Positions 1 to 7,390 of a DNA stretch of 64,000 bases are shown in pieces. The DNA is taken from NCBI GenBank assembly GCA_046331545.1, contig JAXLQR010000002.1:2232001-2296000 (forward strand), written 5' to 3'. This DNA is from JADJVL01 sp046331545 (GTDB lineage: Bacteria; Acidobacteriota; Holophagae; Holophagales; Holophagaceae). The stretch's first letter is position 1; the number at the start of each line of letters is the position of its first letter. A program made the position numbers and the translations under genes. Below the pieces are notes generated by a model. That model ran no database searches. It saw only the letters and a list, made by a program, of their open reading frames with translations, and was not told the DNA's origin.

Positions 1-26
1 TAGGTCGCCGCGACGTTAATCTCCAC

Positions 27-70
27 ACAAAGCCCCCGCTCATCACGGGGGCTTTGTCGTCTTCTCTCTC
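27..70. terminator. Bidirectional intrinsic terminator upstream of thrS
   Basis: A perfect 12-bp inverted repeat lies at 27-38 and 46-57 with a 7-base loop. It begins ACAAAG, is C-rich in the middle, and is followed by a pyrimidine/T-rich stretch to about 70. The A-rich left flank and T-rich right flank mean it could work in both directions. It probably ends a gene lying left of the window. No gene can be assigned to bases 1-26. Confidence 0.8.
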
Positions 71-132
71 CAGTCCTATCAAGGGCTTGTCCCCGCTAGA
101 CTGCTTGTTTACCCCGAATCCCTGAGGAGCCC

Positions 133-2049
133 ATGCCCATCTCGGTCCGACTTCCCGACGACTCCCTCCGCCAGCTGCCGGACGGGGCGACGGGCACCAC
201 GCTCGCCGAGAGCATCGGGCCCCGGCTCGCCGAGGCGGCGCTGGCGCTCAGGATCGATGGTCAGGGCCTGGTGGACCTGGCCTCCCCCCTGGAGGATGGC
301 GCGAAGGTCGCCATCGTCACCGCCAAGGACGAGCAGAGCCTGGAGCTGCTGCGCCACTCCACGGCGCACCTGCTCGCGCAGGCGGTGAAGCGCCTGCATC
401 CCGAGGCGAAGGTCGGCATCGGCCCCGTCATCGAGGACGGGTTCTACTACGACTTCCTGGTCGAGAAGCCGTTCACGGCGGAGGACCTGCCGGCCATCGA
501 GGCCGAGATGAAGCGCCTCGCCGACGCCGCCCTGCCGGTCCACCGGGAGGAGCTGGAGCGGGACGCCGCGATGGCCCGGTTCCGCGAGATGGGCGAGCCT
601 CTCAAGGTGGAGATCGTCGAAGGGATCCCGGCGGGCAGCGTGATCTCGGGCTACCGGCAGGGGGACTTCTACGACCTCTGCCGCGGGCCCCACGTGCCGA
701 GCACGTCGAAGCTCAAGGCCTTCAAGCTGCTCAGCACGGCGGGCGCCTACTGGAAGGGCGACGAGCGGAATCCCATGCTCTCGCGCATCTACGGGACGGC
801 CTTCCACACGCAGAAGGAGCTCGACGAGCACCTGCACCGCCTCGAGGAGGCGAAGGCGCGGGACCACCGCAAGCTCGGACGCGAGCTGGACCTCTACTCC
901 TTCCACCCGCAGGCGCCAGCCTCGCCGTTCTTCCATCCCAAGGGTGCCGTCGTCTACAACGAGCTCGTCTCCTACATCCGGAGCCTGTACCACAAGAAGG
1001 GCTACGACGAGGTGATCACGCCGCAGATCCTCGACGTCAGCCTCTGGAAGACCTCCGGCCACTACGAGAACTACGCCGACAACATGTACTTCACCCAGGC
1101 CGAGGAGCGGGAGTACGCCGTCAAGCCCATGAACTGCCCGGGGCATTGCGTGATGTTCGGCGCCACGAAGCACAGCTACCGCGACCTGCCCATCCGCTAC
1201 GCCGACTTCGGCCGCCTGCACCGCTTCGAGCGCAGCGGCGTCACCCATGGCCTGACGCGGGTGCGCACCTTCTGTCAGGACGACGCCCACATCTACTGCA
1301 CGCCGGAGCAGGTGAAGGCGGAAAGCGCCGCCTTCCTCGAGCTCCTGAAGGAGGTCTACGACACCTTCGGGTTCGAGGAGATGCGCGTGGCCCTTTCCAC
1401 GCGGCCCGAGAAGCGACTGGGCAGCGACGAGGCCTGGGACGCGGCTGAATCGGCCCTGGCCGAGTCCCTCAGGGAGGCCGGCGTCCCCTTCAGGCTCAAC
1501 CCCGGGGAAGGCGCCTTCTACGGCCCCAAGATCGAGTTCCAGGTGCTCGACGCCCTGAAGCGGCCCTGGCAGCTCGGGACCCTGCAGATGGATTCCATGC
1601 TGCCGGAGCGCTTCGACCTCGCCTACACGAAGGCGGACGGCAGCGAGGGGCGGCCGGTGATGCTGCATCGCGCCATCCTGGGCAGCCTGGAACGCTTCAT
1701 GGGCATCCTCGTGGAACACTGCGCGGGCGCCTTCCCCACCTGGCTGGCGCCGGTCCAGGCGGTGGTCCTGCCCATCACCGACCGCGTGGCGGGACACGCC
1801 GAGGCGGTGCGCGCCCAACTGCTCGCCCAGGGGATCCGGGTCCACCTCGACGCCCGGAACGAGAAGGTGAACGCCAAGATCCGGGACGCCCAGCTCCAGA
1901 AGGTCCCCTACATGCTGGTCCTGGGGGACCGGGAGGCCGAGGCGGGCACGGTGTCCGTCCGCCACCGGTCCAGGGGCGACCTGGGGGTCCGGCCCATGGC
2001 CGTCTTCCTGGAAAGCCTCCAGGCCGAGATTTCCCAACGTTCCCGGTAA
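133..2049 (+). CDS. thrS: Threonyl-tRNA synthetase
   Basis: This class II aminoacyl-tRNA synthetase charges tRNA-Thr with threonine in the cytoplasm. The 638-residue length is typical. An N-terminal TGS domain (about 1-65) is followed by the editing domain, where HSTAH near residue 73 carries the HxxxH signature. Next come the catalytic core, with MNCPGHC supplying the zinc-binding cysteine, and a C-terminal anticodon-binding domain from about residue 540. The start is the ATG after TGAGGAG. It heads the thrS-infC-rpmI-rplT-pheST cluster common in bacteria, 69 bp before infC. No T-box or other leader structure is visible in the short upstream region. Confidence 0.98.
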   Translation: MPISVRLPDDSLRQLPDGATGTTLAESIGPRLAEAALALRIDGQGLVDLASPLEDGAKVAIVTAKDEQSLELLRHSTAHLLAQAVKRLHPEAKVGIGPVIEDGFYYDFLVEKPFTAEDLPAIEAEMKRLADAALPVHREELERDAAMARFREMGEPLKVEIVEGIPAGSVISGYRQGDFYDLCRGPHVPSTSKLKAFKLLSTAGAYWKGDERNPMLSRIYGTAFHTQKELDEHLHRLEEAKARDHRKLGRELDLYSFHPQAPASPFFHPKGAVVYNELVSYIRSLYHKKGYDEVITPQILDVSLWKTSGHYENYADNMYFTQAEEREYAVKPMNCPGHCVMFGATKHSYRDLPIRYADFGRLHRFERSGVTHGLTRVRTFCQDDAHIYCTPEQVKAESAAFLELLKEVYDTFGFEEMRVALSTRPEKRLGSDEAWDAAESALAESLREAGVPFRLNPGEGAFYGPKIEFQVLDALKRPWQLGTLQMDSMLPERFDLAYTKADGSEGRPVMLHRAILGSLERFMGILVEHCAGAFPTWLAPVQAVVLPITDRVAGHAEAVRAQLLAQGIRVHLDARNEKVNAKIRDAQLQKVPYMLVLGDREAEAGTVSVRHRSRGDLGVRPMAVFLESLQAEISQRSR

Positions 2050-2058
2050 AATCCGGCC

Positions 2059-2087
2059 TTGGTCCCGGGCAACCCGCCTGATACCAT
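2059..2087 (+). promoter_or_regulatory. Candidate infC promoter
   Basis: TTGGTC at 2059-2064 and TACCAT at 2082-2087 are separated by 17 bp, in the thrS-infC gap. The match to the sigma-70 consensus is partial (three and four of six bases). An internal promoter for infC is known in other bacteria, so the position is reasonable, but the call rests on weak hexamers. Confidence 0.35.
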
Positions 2088-2118
2088 AGGTCTCTTGCTT
2101 TTTTCACGGAGGGCAGCC

Positions 2119-2733
2119 ATTCGGTCCCAGGAAACCCGCATCAACGACGGCATCCGCGTGCCGGAGGTCCGAGTCATCGACGAGGACGGAACGCAGCTCG
2201 GCGTGATGCCCCCTCACCAGGCGATCCGCATCGCCGAGGACAAGGGGCTCGATCTTGTGGAAGTCTCCCCGACGGCCAACCCGCCCGTGTGCCGGATCAT
2301 GGACTACGGCAAGTACAAGTTCATGGAAGCCAAGCGCGAACATGCGGCCCGCGCGAAGCAGAAGAACATCGTGATCAAGGAAGTGAAGTTCAGGCCGCGC
2401 ACCGACGATCACGACTTCGATTTCAAGGTCAAGCACATCCTGCGGTTCCTGGAGGAGGGCGACAAGGTCAAGGTGGTGGTGATGTTCCGCGGGCGGGAAG
2501 TCGTCCACCGCGACATCGGGTTCCGGATCTTCGAAGACGTGTTCGCGCGGATCGGGGACAAGGCGGTGATCGAGAAGCCCGCCGGCATCGACGGCCGCGA
2601 CATGCACGCCATCCTCGCCCCCAAGATCGTGGAGACCAAGGTCCCCCCCAAGAAAACCGGCGCCAAGAAGCCCGAAGCCGACAAGACCGAAAGCCCCAGC
2701 ACCGAAACCCAGCAGGCCCCCGCCACTCCGTAA
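2119..2733 (+). CDS. infC: Translation initiation factor IF-3 (ATT start codon)
   Basis: IF-3 binds the 30S subunit, monitors the start codon and prevents premature 50S joining. The 204-residue product begins with the family-typical NRIND-like segment (here ETRINDGIRVPEVR) and carries both IF-3 domains, followed by a charged, proline- and threonine-rich tail from about residue 175. No ATG, GTG or well-placed TTG fits. The family N-terminus instead aligns with an ATT codon at 2119-2121, which sits 5 bases after a strong GGAGGG at 2108-2113. ATT is also the start of infC in E. coli, where it lets IF-3 repress its own translation, so the same autoregulation is likely here. rpmI follows after 15 bp. 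Confidence 0.93.
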   Translation: MRSQETRINDGIRVPEVRVIDEDGTQLGVMPPHQAIRIAEDKGLDLVEVSPTANPPVCRIMDYGKYKFMEAKREHAARAKQKNIVIKEVKFRPRTDDHDFDFKVKHILRFLEEGDKVKVVVMFRGREVVHRDIGFRIFEDVFARIGDKAVIEKPAGIDGRDMHAILAPKIVETKVPPKKTGAKKPEADKTESPSTETQQAPATP

Positions 2734-2748
2734 GCCACGAGGTATCCC

Positions 2749-2946
2749 ATGCCCAAGCTCAAGACCCACAGGGGCGCAGCCAAGCGCTTCAAGAAGACCG
2801 GCACCGGCAAGTTCAAGCGCGGCTGCTCCCACCAGCGCCACATCCTCACCAAGAAGTCCTCCAAGCGGAAGCGCCAGCTGGACATGGGCGGGATGGTGAG
2901 CGAGGCCGACGCCAAGGTGGTCGCGCGGATGCTGCCTTACGCTTGA
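2749..2946 (+). CDS. rpmI: 50S ribosomal protein L35
   Basis: This is a small, strongly basic ribosomal protein of the large subunit, 65 residues long as usual for bL35. The sequence begins MPKLKTHRGAAKRFKKTGTG and has the typical KRKRQL segment followed by an acidic C-terminal helix. It lies between infC and rplT in the conserved infC-rpmI-rplT order and is presumably translated from the same message. In other bacteria L20 controls this operon. Confidence 0.97.
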   Translation: MPKLKTHRGAAKRFKKTGTGKFKRGCSHQRHILTKKSSKRKRQLDMGGMVSEADAKVVARMLPYA

Positions 2947-3092
2947 TCCTCCGCGGGGGTTCCGCGCTGCGCGCATACCCCCGCACCCCCGGCTCGTCGC
3001 AGGCTGAGCCTGCTCCGATCCATTCTCAGACCGGCGGAGAATCCGCCCCCGACGTGGCTTAAACCGGAAGGTGCCACCAGGAAAGGAAGGAC
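2947..3092 (+). other. rpmI-rplT spacer with RNA hairpins
   Basis: This 146-bp gap is long for a ribosomal operon. It contains two perfect short inverted repeats, 2999-3005 with 3007-3013 (7-bp arms) and GGCGGA 3033-3038 with TCCGCC 3042-3047 (GAA loop), and then a purine-rich ribosome-binding site before rplT. L20 autoregulation through RNA mimics is established in other bacteria. Whether this spacer has that role is inference. Confidence 0.4.
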
Positions 3093-3440
3093 ATGACTCG
3101 TGTAAAGCGTGGTTTCAAGCGGGTGCAGCGCCGCAAGCGGATGCTGAAGTTCGCCAAGGGCTTCTATGGCGCCAAGTCCCGCCTCTACCGCTCGGCCAAG
3201 GAGGCCGTGGAGAAGGCGCTGGGCTACGCCTACCGCGGCCGCAAGGAGCGCAAGCGCGACTTCCGCCGCCTCTGGATCGTGCGCATCAGCGCGGCCTGCG
3301 GCCAGAACGGCATGAGCTACAGCAAGTTCATGGGCGGCCTGAAGAAGGCCGGCGTGACCCTGGACCGCAAGGTCCTCGCCGACCTCGCCGTCCACAACCC
3401 CGAGGCGTTTACCAAGCTCGTGGCCACGGCCAAGGGCTGA
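3093..3440 (+). CDS. rplT: 50S ribosomal protein L20
   Basis: L20 is an early-assembly protein of the large ribosomal subunit that binds 23S rRNA. In several bacteria it also represses the infC-rpmI-rplT message. The product is 115 residues with a long basic N-terminal extension (MTRVKRGFKRVQRRKRMLK) and the conserved globular part including RLWIVRISAACGQNGMSY. The start follows GGAAAGGAAGGAC, a strong purine-rich ribosome-binding site. A terminator-like hairpin follows about 40 bp after the stop. Confidence 0.98.
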   Translation: MTRVKRGFKRVQRRKRMLKFAKGFYGAKSRLYRSAKEAVEKALGYAYRGRKERKRDFRRLWIVRISAACGQNGMSYSKFMGGLKKAGVTLDRKVLADLAVHNPEAFTKLVATAKG

Positions 3441-3478
3441 TCGCGAAACACCCCGAGCAGCATCTCGCGAATGACCCG

Positions 3479-3507
3479 AAAGGCCGCGCAAGCGGCCTTT
3501 CCTTGTT
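3479..3507 (+). terminator. Intrinsic terminator or attenuator between rplT and pheS
   Basis: Nine-base arms at 3479-3487 and 3492-3500 enclose a GCAA loop, followed by CCTTGTT. It can end the ribosomal-protein transcript or act as an attenuator for pheST. No phenylalanine-rich leader peptide is visible in the 3441-3534 gap, so E. coli-style pheST attenuation is not supported. Confidence 0.75.
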
Positions 3508-3534
3508 CAGGCGTCTCCCCTCCCGGACGGATCC

Positions 3535-4617
3535 ATGGACACCTCGGAACTGAACCTCCTGCCCCCCGAGATCCTCGAGGCCTCGCGGTCCTTCGAGTCC
3601 CAGCTCGCCGCCTGCGACAGCCTGGACGCGCTGATGCGGCTGAAGGGCGTCTACACGGGCCGGGAGCATAGCCATGCGGCCCGCCTGATGGAGGCCCTCA
3701 AGGCCGCGCCCAAGGAGCAGAAGAAGACGCTTGGCGCCCTGGCCAACCAGCTGAAGAACACCTGGGAGGAGGCCCTCAAGGCCCGCCAGGAAGGTCTCGA
3801 AGCCGAACGCCGGCGCGCGGCTTCGCTGGCGTCCCGCGTGGACCCCGACCTCCCGCCTCCGATGCCGCCACGGGGCGCGCTGCACCCGCTCCAGCGGCTC
3901 CAGGACCGGCTGGTGGACATCTTCGCGAGCCTCGGCTTCCACGTGGAGGAGGGGCCGGAGATCGAGACCGAGGCCCACAACTTCGACGGCCTGAACATCC
4001 CCGGCGACCACCCGGCCCGCGGCAGCTCCGACACCTTCTACCTGGAGCAGCATCCCGAACTGCTCCTGCGCACGCACACCAGCCCGGTGCAGGTGCGCGT
4101 CCTCCGCCGCCTCGCGCCGGAGCTCGAGCAGCGCGGGGGCATCCGCTTCGTGGCGCCGGGCCGGGTCTACCGCAAAGACGACATCGATCCCACCCACTCG
4201 CCCATGTTCCACCAGGTCGAGGGCATGCTCGTGGGCAAGGGCATCGGCATGCATCACCTGAAGGGCACGCTGGAGTACGCCATGCGCGCCCTCTTCGGGC
4301 CAACCACGCAGATCCGCCTGCGCCCGAGCTACTTCCCCTTCGTGGAGCCCGGCGCCGAGCTGGATGTGAGCTGCCCGCTCTGCGGCGGTGCGGGCTGCCG
4401 CGTCTGCAAGGGCAGCGGCTGGGTGGAGCTGCTGGGCGCCGGGCTCATCCATCCCAACGTGCTGCGCTACGCCGGGATCGACCCCGGAACCTGGAGCGGC
4501 TACGCCTTCGGCCTCGGCGTCGAGCGCACCGCGATGATGGTCAGCCAAACCCCCGATCTGCGCCTCTTCTTCGAGAACGACCAGCGCTTCATCCGGATGA
4601 TGGGAGGGCTCGACTGA
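3535..4617 (+). CDS. pheS: Phenylalanyl-tRNA synthetase alpha subunit
   Basis: This is the catalytic subunit of the class II alpha2-beta2 enzyme that charges tRNA-Phe. The 360-residue product has an N-terminal coiled-coil arm (about 1-95) that contacts tRNA, then the catalytic domain with HPLQRLQDRLVDIFASLGF, the motif 2 region around GRVYRKDDIDPTHSPMFHQ, and motif 3 GLGVERTAMM near the C-terminus. A four-cysteine segment (CPLCGGAGCRVC) is normal for the family. The stop codon overlaps the pheT start as TGATG, so the two subunits are translationally coupled. Confidence 0.98.
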   Translation: MDTSELNLLPPEILEASRSFESQLAACDSLDALMRLKGVYTGREHSHAARLMEALKAAPKEQKKTLGALANQLKNTWEEALKARQEGLEAERRRAASLASRVDPDLPPPMPPRGALHPLQRLQDRLVDIFASLGFHVEEGPEIETEAHNFDGLNIPGDHPARGSSDTFYLEQHPELLLRTHTSPVQVRVLRRLAPELEQRGGIRFVAPGRVYRKDDIDPTHSPMFHQVEGMLVGKGIGMHHLKGTLEYAMRALFGPTTQIRLRPSYFPFVEPGAELDVSCPLCGGAGCRVCKGSGWVELLGAGLIHPNVLRYAGIDPGTWSGYAFGLGVERTAMMVSQTPDLRLFFENDQRFIRMMGGLD

Positions 4618-6533
4618 TGCTGATCGACCTCAAGGCCCTGGAAGCCTTCCTGCCCGGCGCGGACCTCGCTCCCGCCGTCGTCGCGCCGCAGGCCGCCTCC
4701 CTCGGCTTTCCCGTGGACGGGCAGGCGGTGGTGGACGGCGTGACCGTGCTCGACGTGGATGTCACCGCCAACCGCGGCGACGTGATGAGCCACCGGGGTT
4801 TCGCCCGGGACCTGGGCGCCCGCCTGGGCCTCGCCCTCCCGTCCGTGGATGTTCCCGCGCTCGCGGAAGGCGAGGCGAAGGTCCCGGTGGTCCTCGAGGA
4901 TCCGGCCTGTCCGGTCTACGCCACGGCCCTGCTCGGTCTCGGGGAGGGCGCCACGCCCGCGGAAGTCCGCGCCTTCCTGGCGCGGATGGGTTCCAGCGCC
5001 AAGGGCCTTCCGGCGGTGGACGCGAGCAACGACCTGCTCCACCGCTTCGGCCATCCCACCCACGCCTTCGACGCGGACAAGCTCACCGGCACGATCAGGG
5101 TCCGCCGCGCGAAGCCGGGCGAGCGGCTCGTCACCCTCGACGGCGTGGAACGCAGCCTCACGGGGGAGGACCTGGTCATCGCGGACGACGCGGGCCCCGT
5201 GGCGCTGGCCGGCGTGATGGGCGGCGATCCGACCAAGGTCACCGAGTCCACGCGCCGCGTGCTGCTGGAGTCCGCCTGGTTCGACCCGCGGACCGTGCGG
5301 CTGATGGCCCGCCGCCACAACCTCCACACCGACGCGAGCCACCGCTTCGGGCGCGGGGCCGACCCCGCCATGCCGCGGGTGGCGCGGGACCTGCTCGTGG
5401 CCCGGCTCCAGGCCTGGGCCGGCGCGAGCCTGGAGGGCGCCTGGACCGCGGGCGCCGCGCCGGCGGCTCCGTCGCCCATCCACCTCGACCTGGAGGCCGT
5501 GGACCGGATCGCCGGCCAGGCCGTGTCCGCCGAGGACGCGGCGGCGCCACTGCGGGCTCTCGGGTGCGGCGTCGAGCTCCGCGGCGAAGCCCTGGTCGTC
5601 CGCCCGCCGACGTGGCGCCACGACCTCGCCATCCCCGAGGACGTGGCCGAGGAGGTCCTGAGGCTCCGGGGCTACGAGGCGATCCCGTCGGTCCTGCCGC
5701 CCCTCGACGCGCCGCCGCGCACCGCCCTCACCGCCTATGGTTTCCGCCGCCGCCTGGCGTCCCGGCTCGCGCACGCCGGATTCCACCAGACCGTGACCTA
5801 CGGCTTCGTCAGCCCCGAGATGGACCAGGGCGTGGATGGCGATCCCGCCGGCCGCACCCTGGCGAATCCCCTGGGCCGGGAATACTCCGTGATGCGGGGC
5901 TCCCTGCTCCCCTCCCTGCGGGAGACCGCTCGGGCGAACGTCCGCCACGGCGCGAAGGAAGTCCGCCTCTTCGAGATCGCCACGGTCTTCGAGACCAGCC
6001 CGGATGGTCCCGTGGAGAGCCTCAGGGTGGCCCTGGCCTGGGGCGGGACCCGCGGCGGCGAGGACTACCTCACCCCCGCCCGCGCGGTGCAGGCCGCCGA
6101 TCTCCGCGGGGCCGCCCTGGACCTCGGCCTCCCGGCAACCGCCTTCGAGGTGGTGGATCTCGGCGAGGGATTGTGGGGCCTGGAAGCGCCCCTGGAGGCC
6201 TTCGCCTGGCCGAGCGAACGCTGCATCCCGACCTTCCAGCCCCTCAGCCGCCATCCGGCGGTGGAGCGCGACCTGAGCCTGCTGGTGCCCCTGGACCTCG
6301 CCTACCGCGATCTCCGGAAGGCCCTGGTGGCCGTGCTGCCCTCCGGCGGTGTCCTGCAGCGGGCGGACTGCGTGGACGTGTTCCGCCACAAGTCCCTGCC
6401 CTCGGGCCGGCAGGCCTGGCTCCTGCGTTTCACCTTCCAGGCCGACCGCACCCTCACCGGCGAGGAGGTGGACGGCTGGATGGCCCAGGCCCTCCAGACC
6501 GCTCGCGGCCTGGGGGCCGAGCCCCGGACCTGA
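4617..6533 (+). CDS. pheT: Phenylalanyl-tRNA synthetase beta subunit, lacking the tRNA-binding OB domain
   Basis: This is the beta subunit of PheRS, which edits mischarged tyrosine and binds tRNA. It is 638 residues, against about 790-830 in most bacteria. After a B1-like segment of about 46 residues the sequence goes straight to LDVDVTANRGD, so the EMAP-type OB fold that normally fills roughly residues 40-150 is missing. The B3/B4 editing domain (HPTHAFD, TDASHRFGRG), B5, the catalytic-like core and the C-terminal FDX-ACB domain (about 545-635) are all present and in frame. It overlaps pheS by one base. The deletion looks clean rather than a frameshift. Confidence 0.95.
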   Translation: MLIDLKALEAFLPGADLAPAVVAPQAASLGFPVDGQAVVDGVTVLDVDVTANRGDVMSHRGFARDLGARLGLALPSVDVPALAEGEAKVPVVLEDPACPVYATALLGLGEGATPAEVRAFLARMGSSAKGLPAVDASNDLLHRFGHPTHAFDADKLTGTIRVRRAKPGERLVTLDGVERSLTGEDLVIADDAGPVALAGVMGGDPTKVTESTRRVLLESAWFDPRTVRLMARRHNLHTDASHRFGRGADPAMPRVARDLLVARLQAWAGASLEGAWTAGAAPAAPSPIHLDLEAVDRIAGQAVSAEDAAAPLRALGCGVELRGEALVVRPPTWRHDLAIPEDVAEEVLRLRGYEAIPSVLPPLDAPPRTALTAYGFRRRLASRLAHAGFHQTVTYGFVSPEMDQGVDGDPAGRTLANPLGREYSVMRGSLLPSLRETARANVRHGAKEVRLFEIATVFETSPDGPVESLRVALAWGGTRGGEDYLTPARAVQAADLRGAALDLGLPATAFEVVDLGEGLWGLEAPLEAFAWPSERCIPTFQPLSRHPAVERDLSLLVPLDLAYRDLRKALVAVLPSGGVLQRADCVDVFRHKSLPSGRQAWLLRFTFQADRTLTGEEVDGWMAQALQTARGLGAEPRT

Positions 6534-6579
6534 GGCACCCCCCGCCCGGCGTTAGACTGGGACCGTTCCCAGGACGACC

Positions 6580-6786
6580 ATGGACCTCCTCCACCAGCTC
6601 GAGACCCGGCTCCAGGCCAAGGTGCAGGCCCTGATGCAGCAGCGCGCCGCCCTCCAGGCGGAACTCCAGGCGCTGAAGGACCAGATCGCCCCCGTCCAGG
6701 CGGAGGTCGAGGCCCTGCGGCAGGAGCGGGAGGCAACCCGGGCGCAGGTGGAGTCCATCCTCAGGATGCTGGAGGAGCTGGCGTGA
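6580..6786 (+). CDS. Small ZapB-like coiled-coil protein
   Basis: The 68-residue product is almost entirely an alpha-helical coiled coil with leucine heptads and alternating Q, E, A and R residues, without cysteines or glycines. It sits directly upstream of zapA and overlaps it by four bases (GTGA), so the two are translationally coupled. Size, composition and position resemble ZapB, a coiled-coil partner of ZapA at the division ring. Sequence similarity in coiled coils is a weak guide, so the ZapB assignment is inference. A -10-like TAGACT at 6553-6558 lies 21 bp upstream of the ATG. Confidence 0.7.
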   Translation: MDLLHQLETRLQAKVQALMQQRAALQAELQALKDQIAPVQAEVEALRQEREATRAQVESILRMLEELA

Positions 6787-7163
6787 GGTCCGGGCCCCAT
6801 GACCCCACCCAGAAGCTCGGGGGCCAGCCCCTCGAGATCCTGGGCCGGGTCTACCGGATCCACAGCGAGGCCGATCCGGAGCTCCTCGCCCGGTCCGTGG
6901 CCCGCCTGGAGCGGACCTTCCGGGACATGGAGGGGGCCTTTGAACTAAGATGGGGACGCACCCCGAAGGGCCTGGACTCGTCCACATGGCTCCTGCTGGG
7001 CGCCCTGAACCTGGCGCATCAAGCCGAGCGCCTGGAACTTGAGGCCGACCGACATACCCAGAACCTGGAACAGACCCTATCTTTGCTGAACGATGACGTT
7101 CCAGACCCGTTGCCCGCTCCCGCGGGGCCCCCGCCGGGGCTCTTCGGGGAGGGTTCCCCCTAA
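6783..7163 (+). CDS. zapA: Cell division protein ZapA
   Basis: ZapA binds FtsZ and bundles its filaments at the division ring. The 126-residue product has the ZapA-type N-terminal beta segment (QPLEILGRVYRIHSEADPE), then a long helix through the LLLGALNLAHQAERLE region that forms the coiled-coil tetramer, and a proline-rich tail. Translation starts at GTG 6783, overlapping the preceding coiled-coil gene. No ATG lies in frame nearby. Downstream is a structured RNA candidate and then rny. Confidence 0.82.
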   Translation: MRSGPHDPTQKLGGQPLEILGRVYRIHSEADPELLARSVARLERTFRDMEGAFELRWGRTPKGLDSSTWLLLGALNLAHQAERLELEADRHTQNLEQTLSLLNDDVPDPLPAPAGPPPGLFGEGSP

Positions 7164-7191
7164 TCCCTGCGAGGCCCGTGATAATGGCCAA

Positions 7192-7350
7192 GCGCTTGTT
7201 CCGTATTGCCTTATGGGAAACCTTAGCCCAGCCGTGTGCGCGCCGCGCGTCGGAGCGCCTGACGCTGGGAGCCCCGCAAGGGGCGCCTGGTTGCCCCCCT
7301 ACTTGCTAGGGAACTCGGCAAGCCTCCACGGCTGAGCGGGGATTCCAGTT
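7192..7350 (+). ncRNA. Structured RNA candidate between zapA and rny, possibly 6S RNA
   Basis: The 227-bp gap between zapA and rny contains no convincing ORF but strong RNA structure. Segments 7216-7236 and 7327-7346 pair into a long interrupted closing stem. Inside are a GCCCC-GCAA-GGGGC hairpin, a GCGTC/GACGC hairpin and a TTGCC/GGCAA stem. A GATAAT -10-like element at 7180-7185, preceded by TG, would start transcription near 7192 and give an RNA of about 160 nt. 6S RNA (ssrS) lies next to zapA in many bacteria and has a similar length and closed-stem shape. I could not match 6S primary-sequence signatures, so identity and exact ends are uncertain. Confidence 0.45.
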
Positions 7351-7390
7351 CTGGGTCATGACGTGCGGCTCCATCCCCTGGAGACACGCC

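Noticed and set aside
61..132. T-box or other amino-acid sensing leader before thrS (also looked for before alaS and pheS)
   Set aside because: The leaders are too short and no T-box sequence or specifier stem is present. Only ordinary terminators are seen.
109..2037. A 642-codon open frame on the minus strand opposite thrS
   Set aside because: High GC content leaves long frames open opposite real genes. The product is low-complexity and H, G, L, V-rich, while the + strand encodes a complete ThrRS.
4617..6533. Short PheT considered as a frameshifted or truncated gene
   Set aside because: The frame is continuous, flanking domains are intact on both sides of the missing OB domain, and the overlap with pheS is normal.
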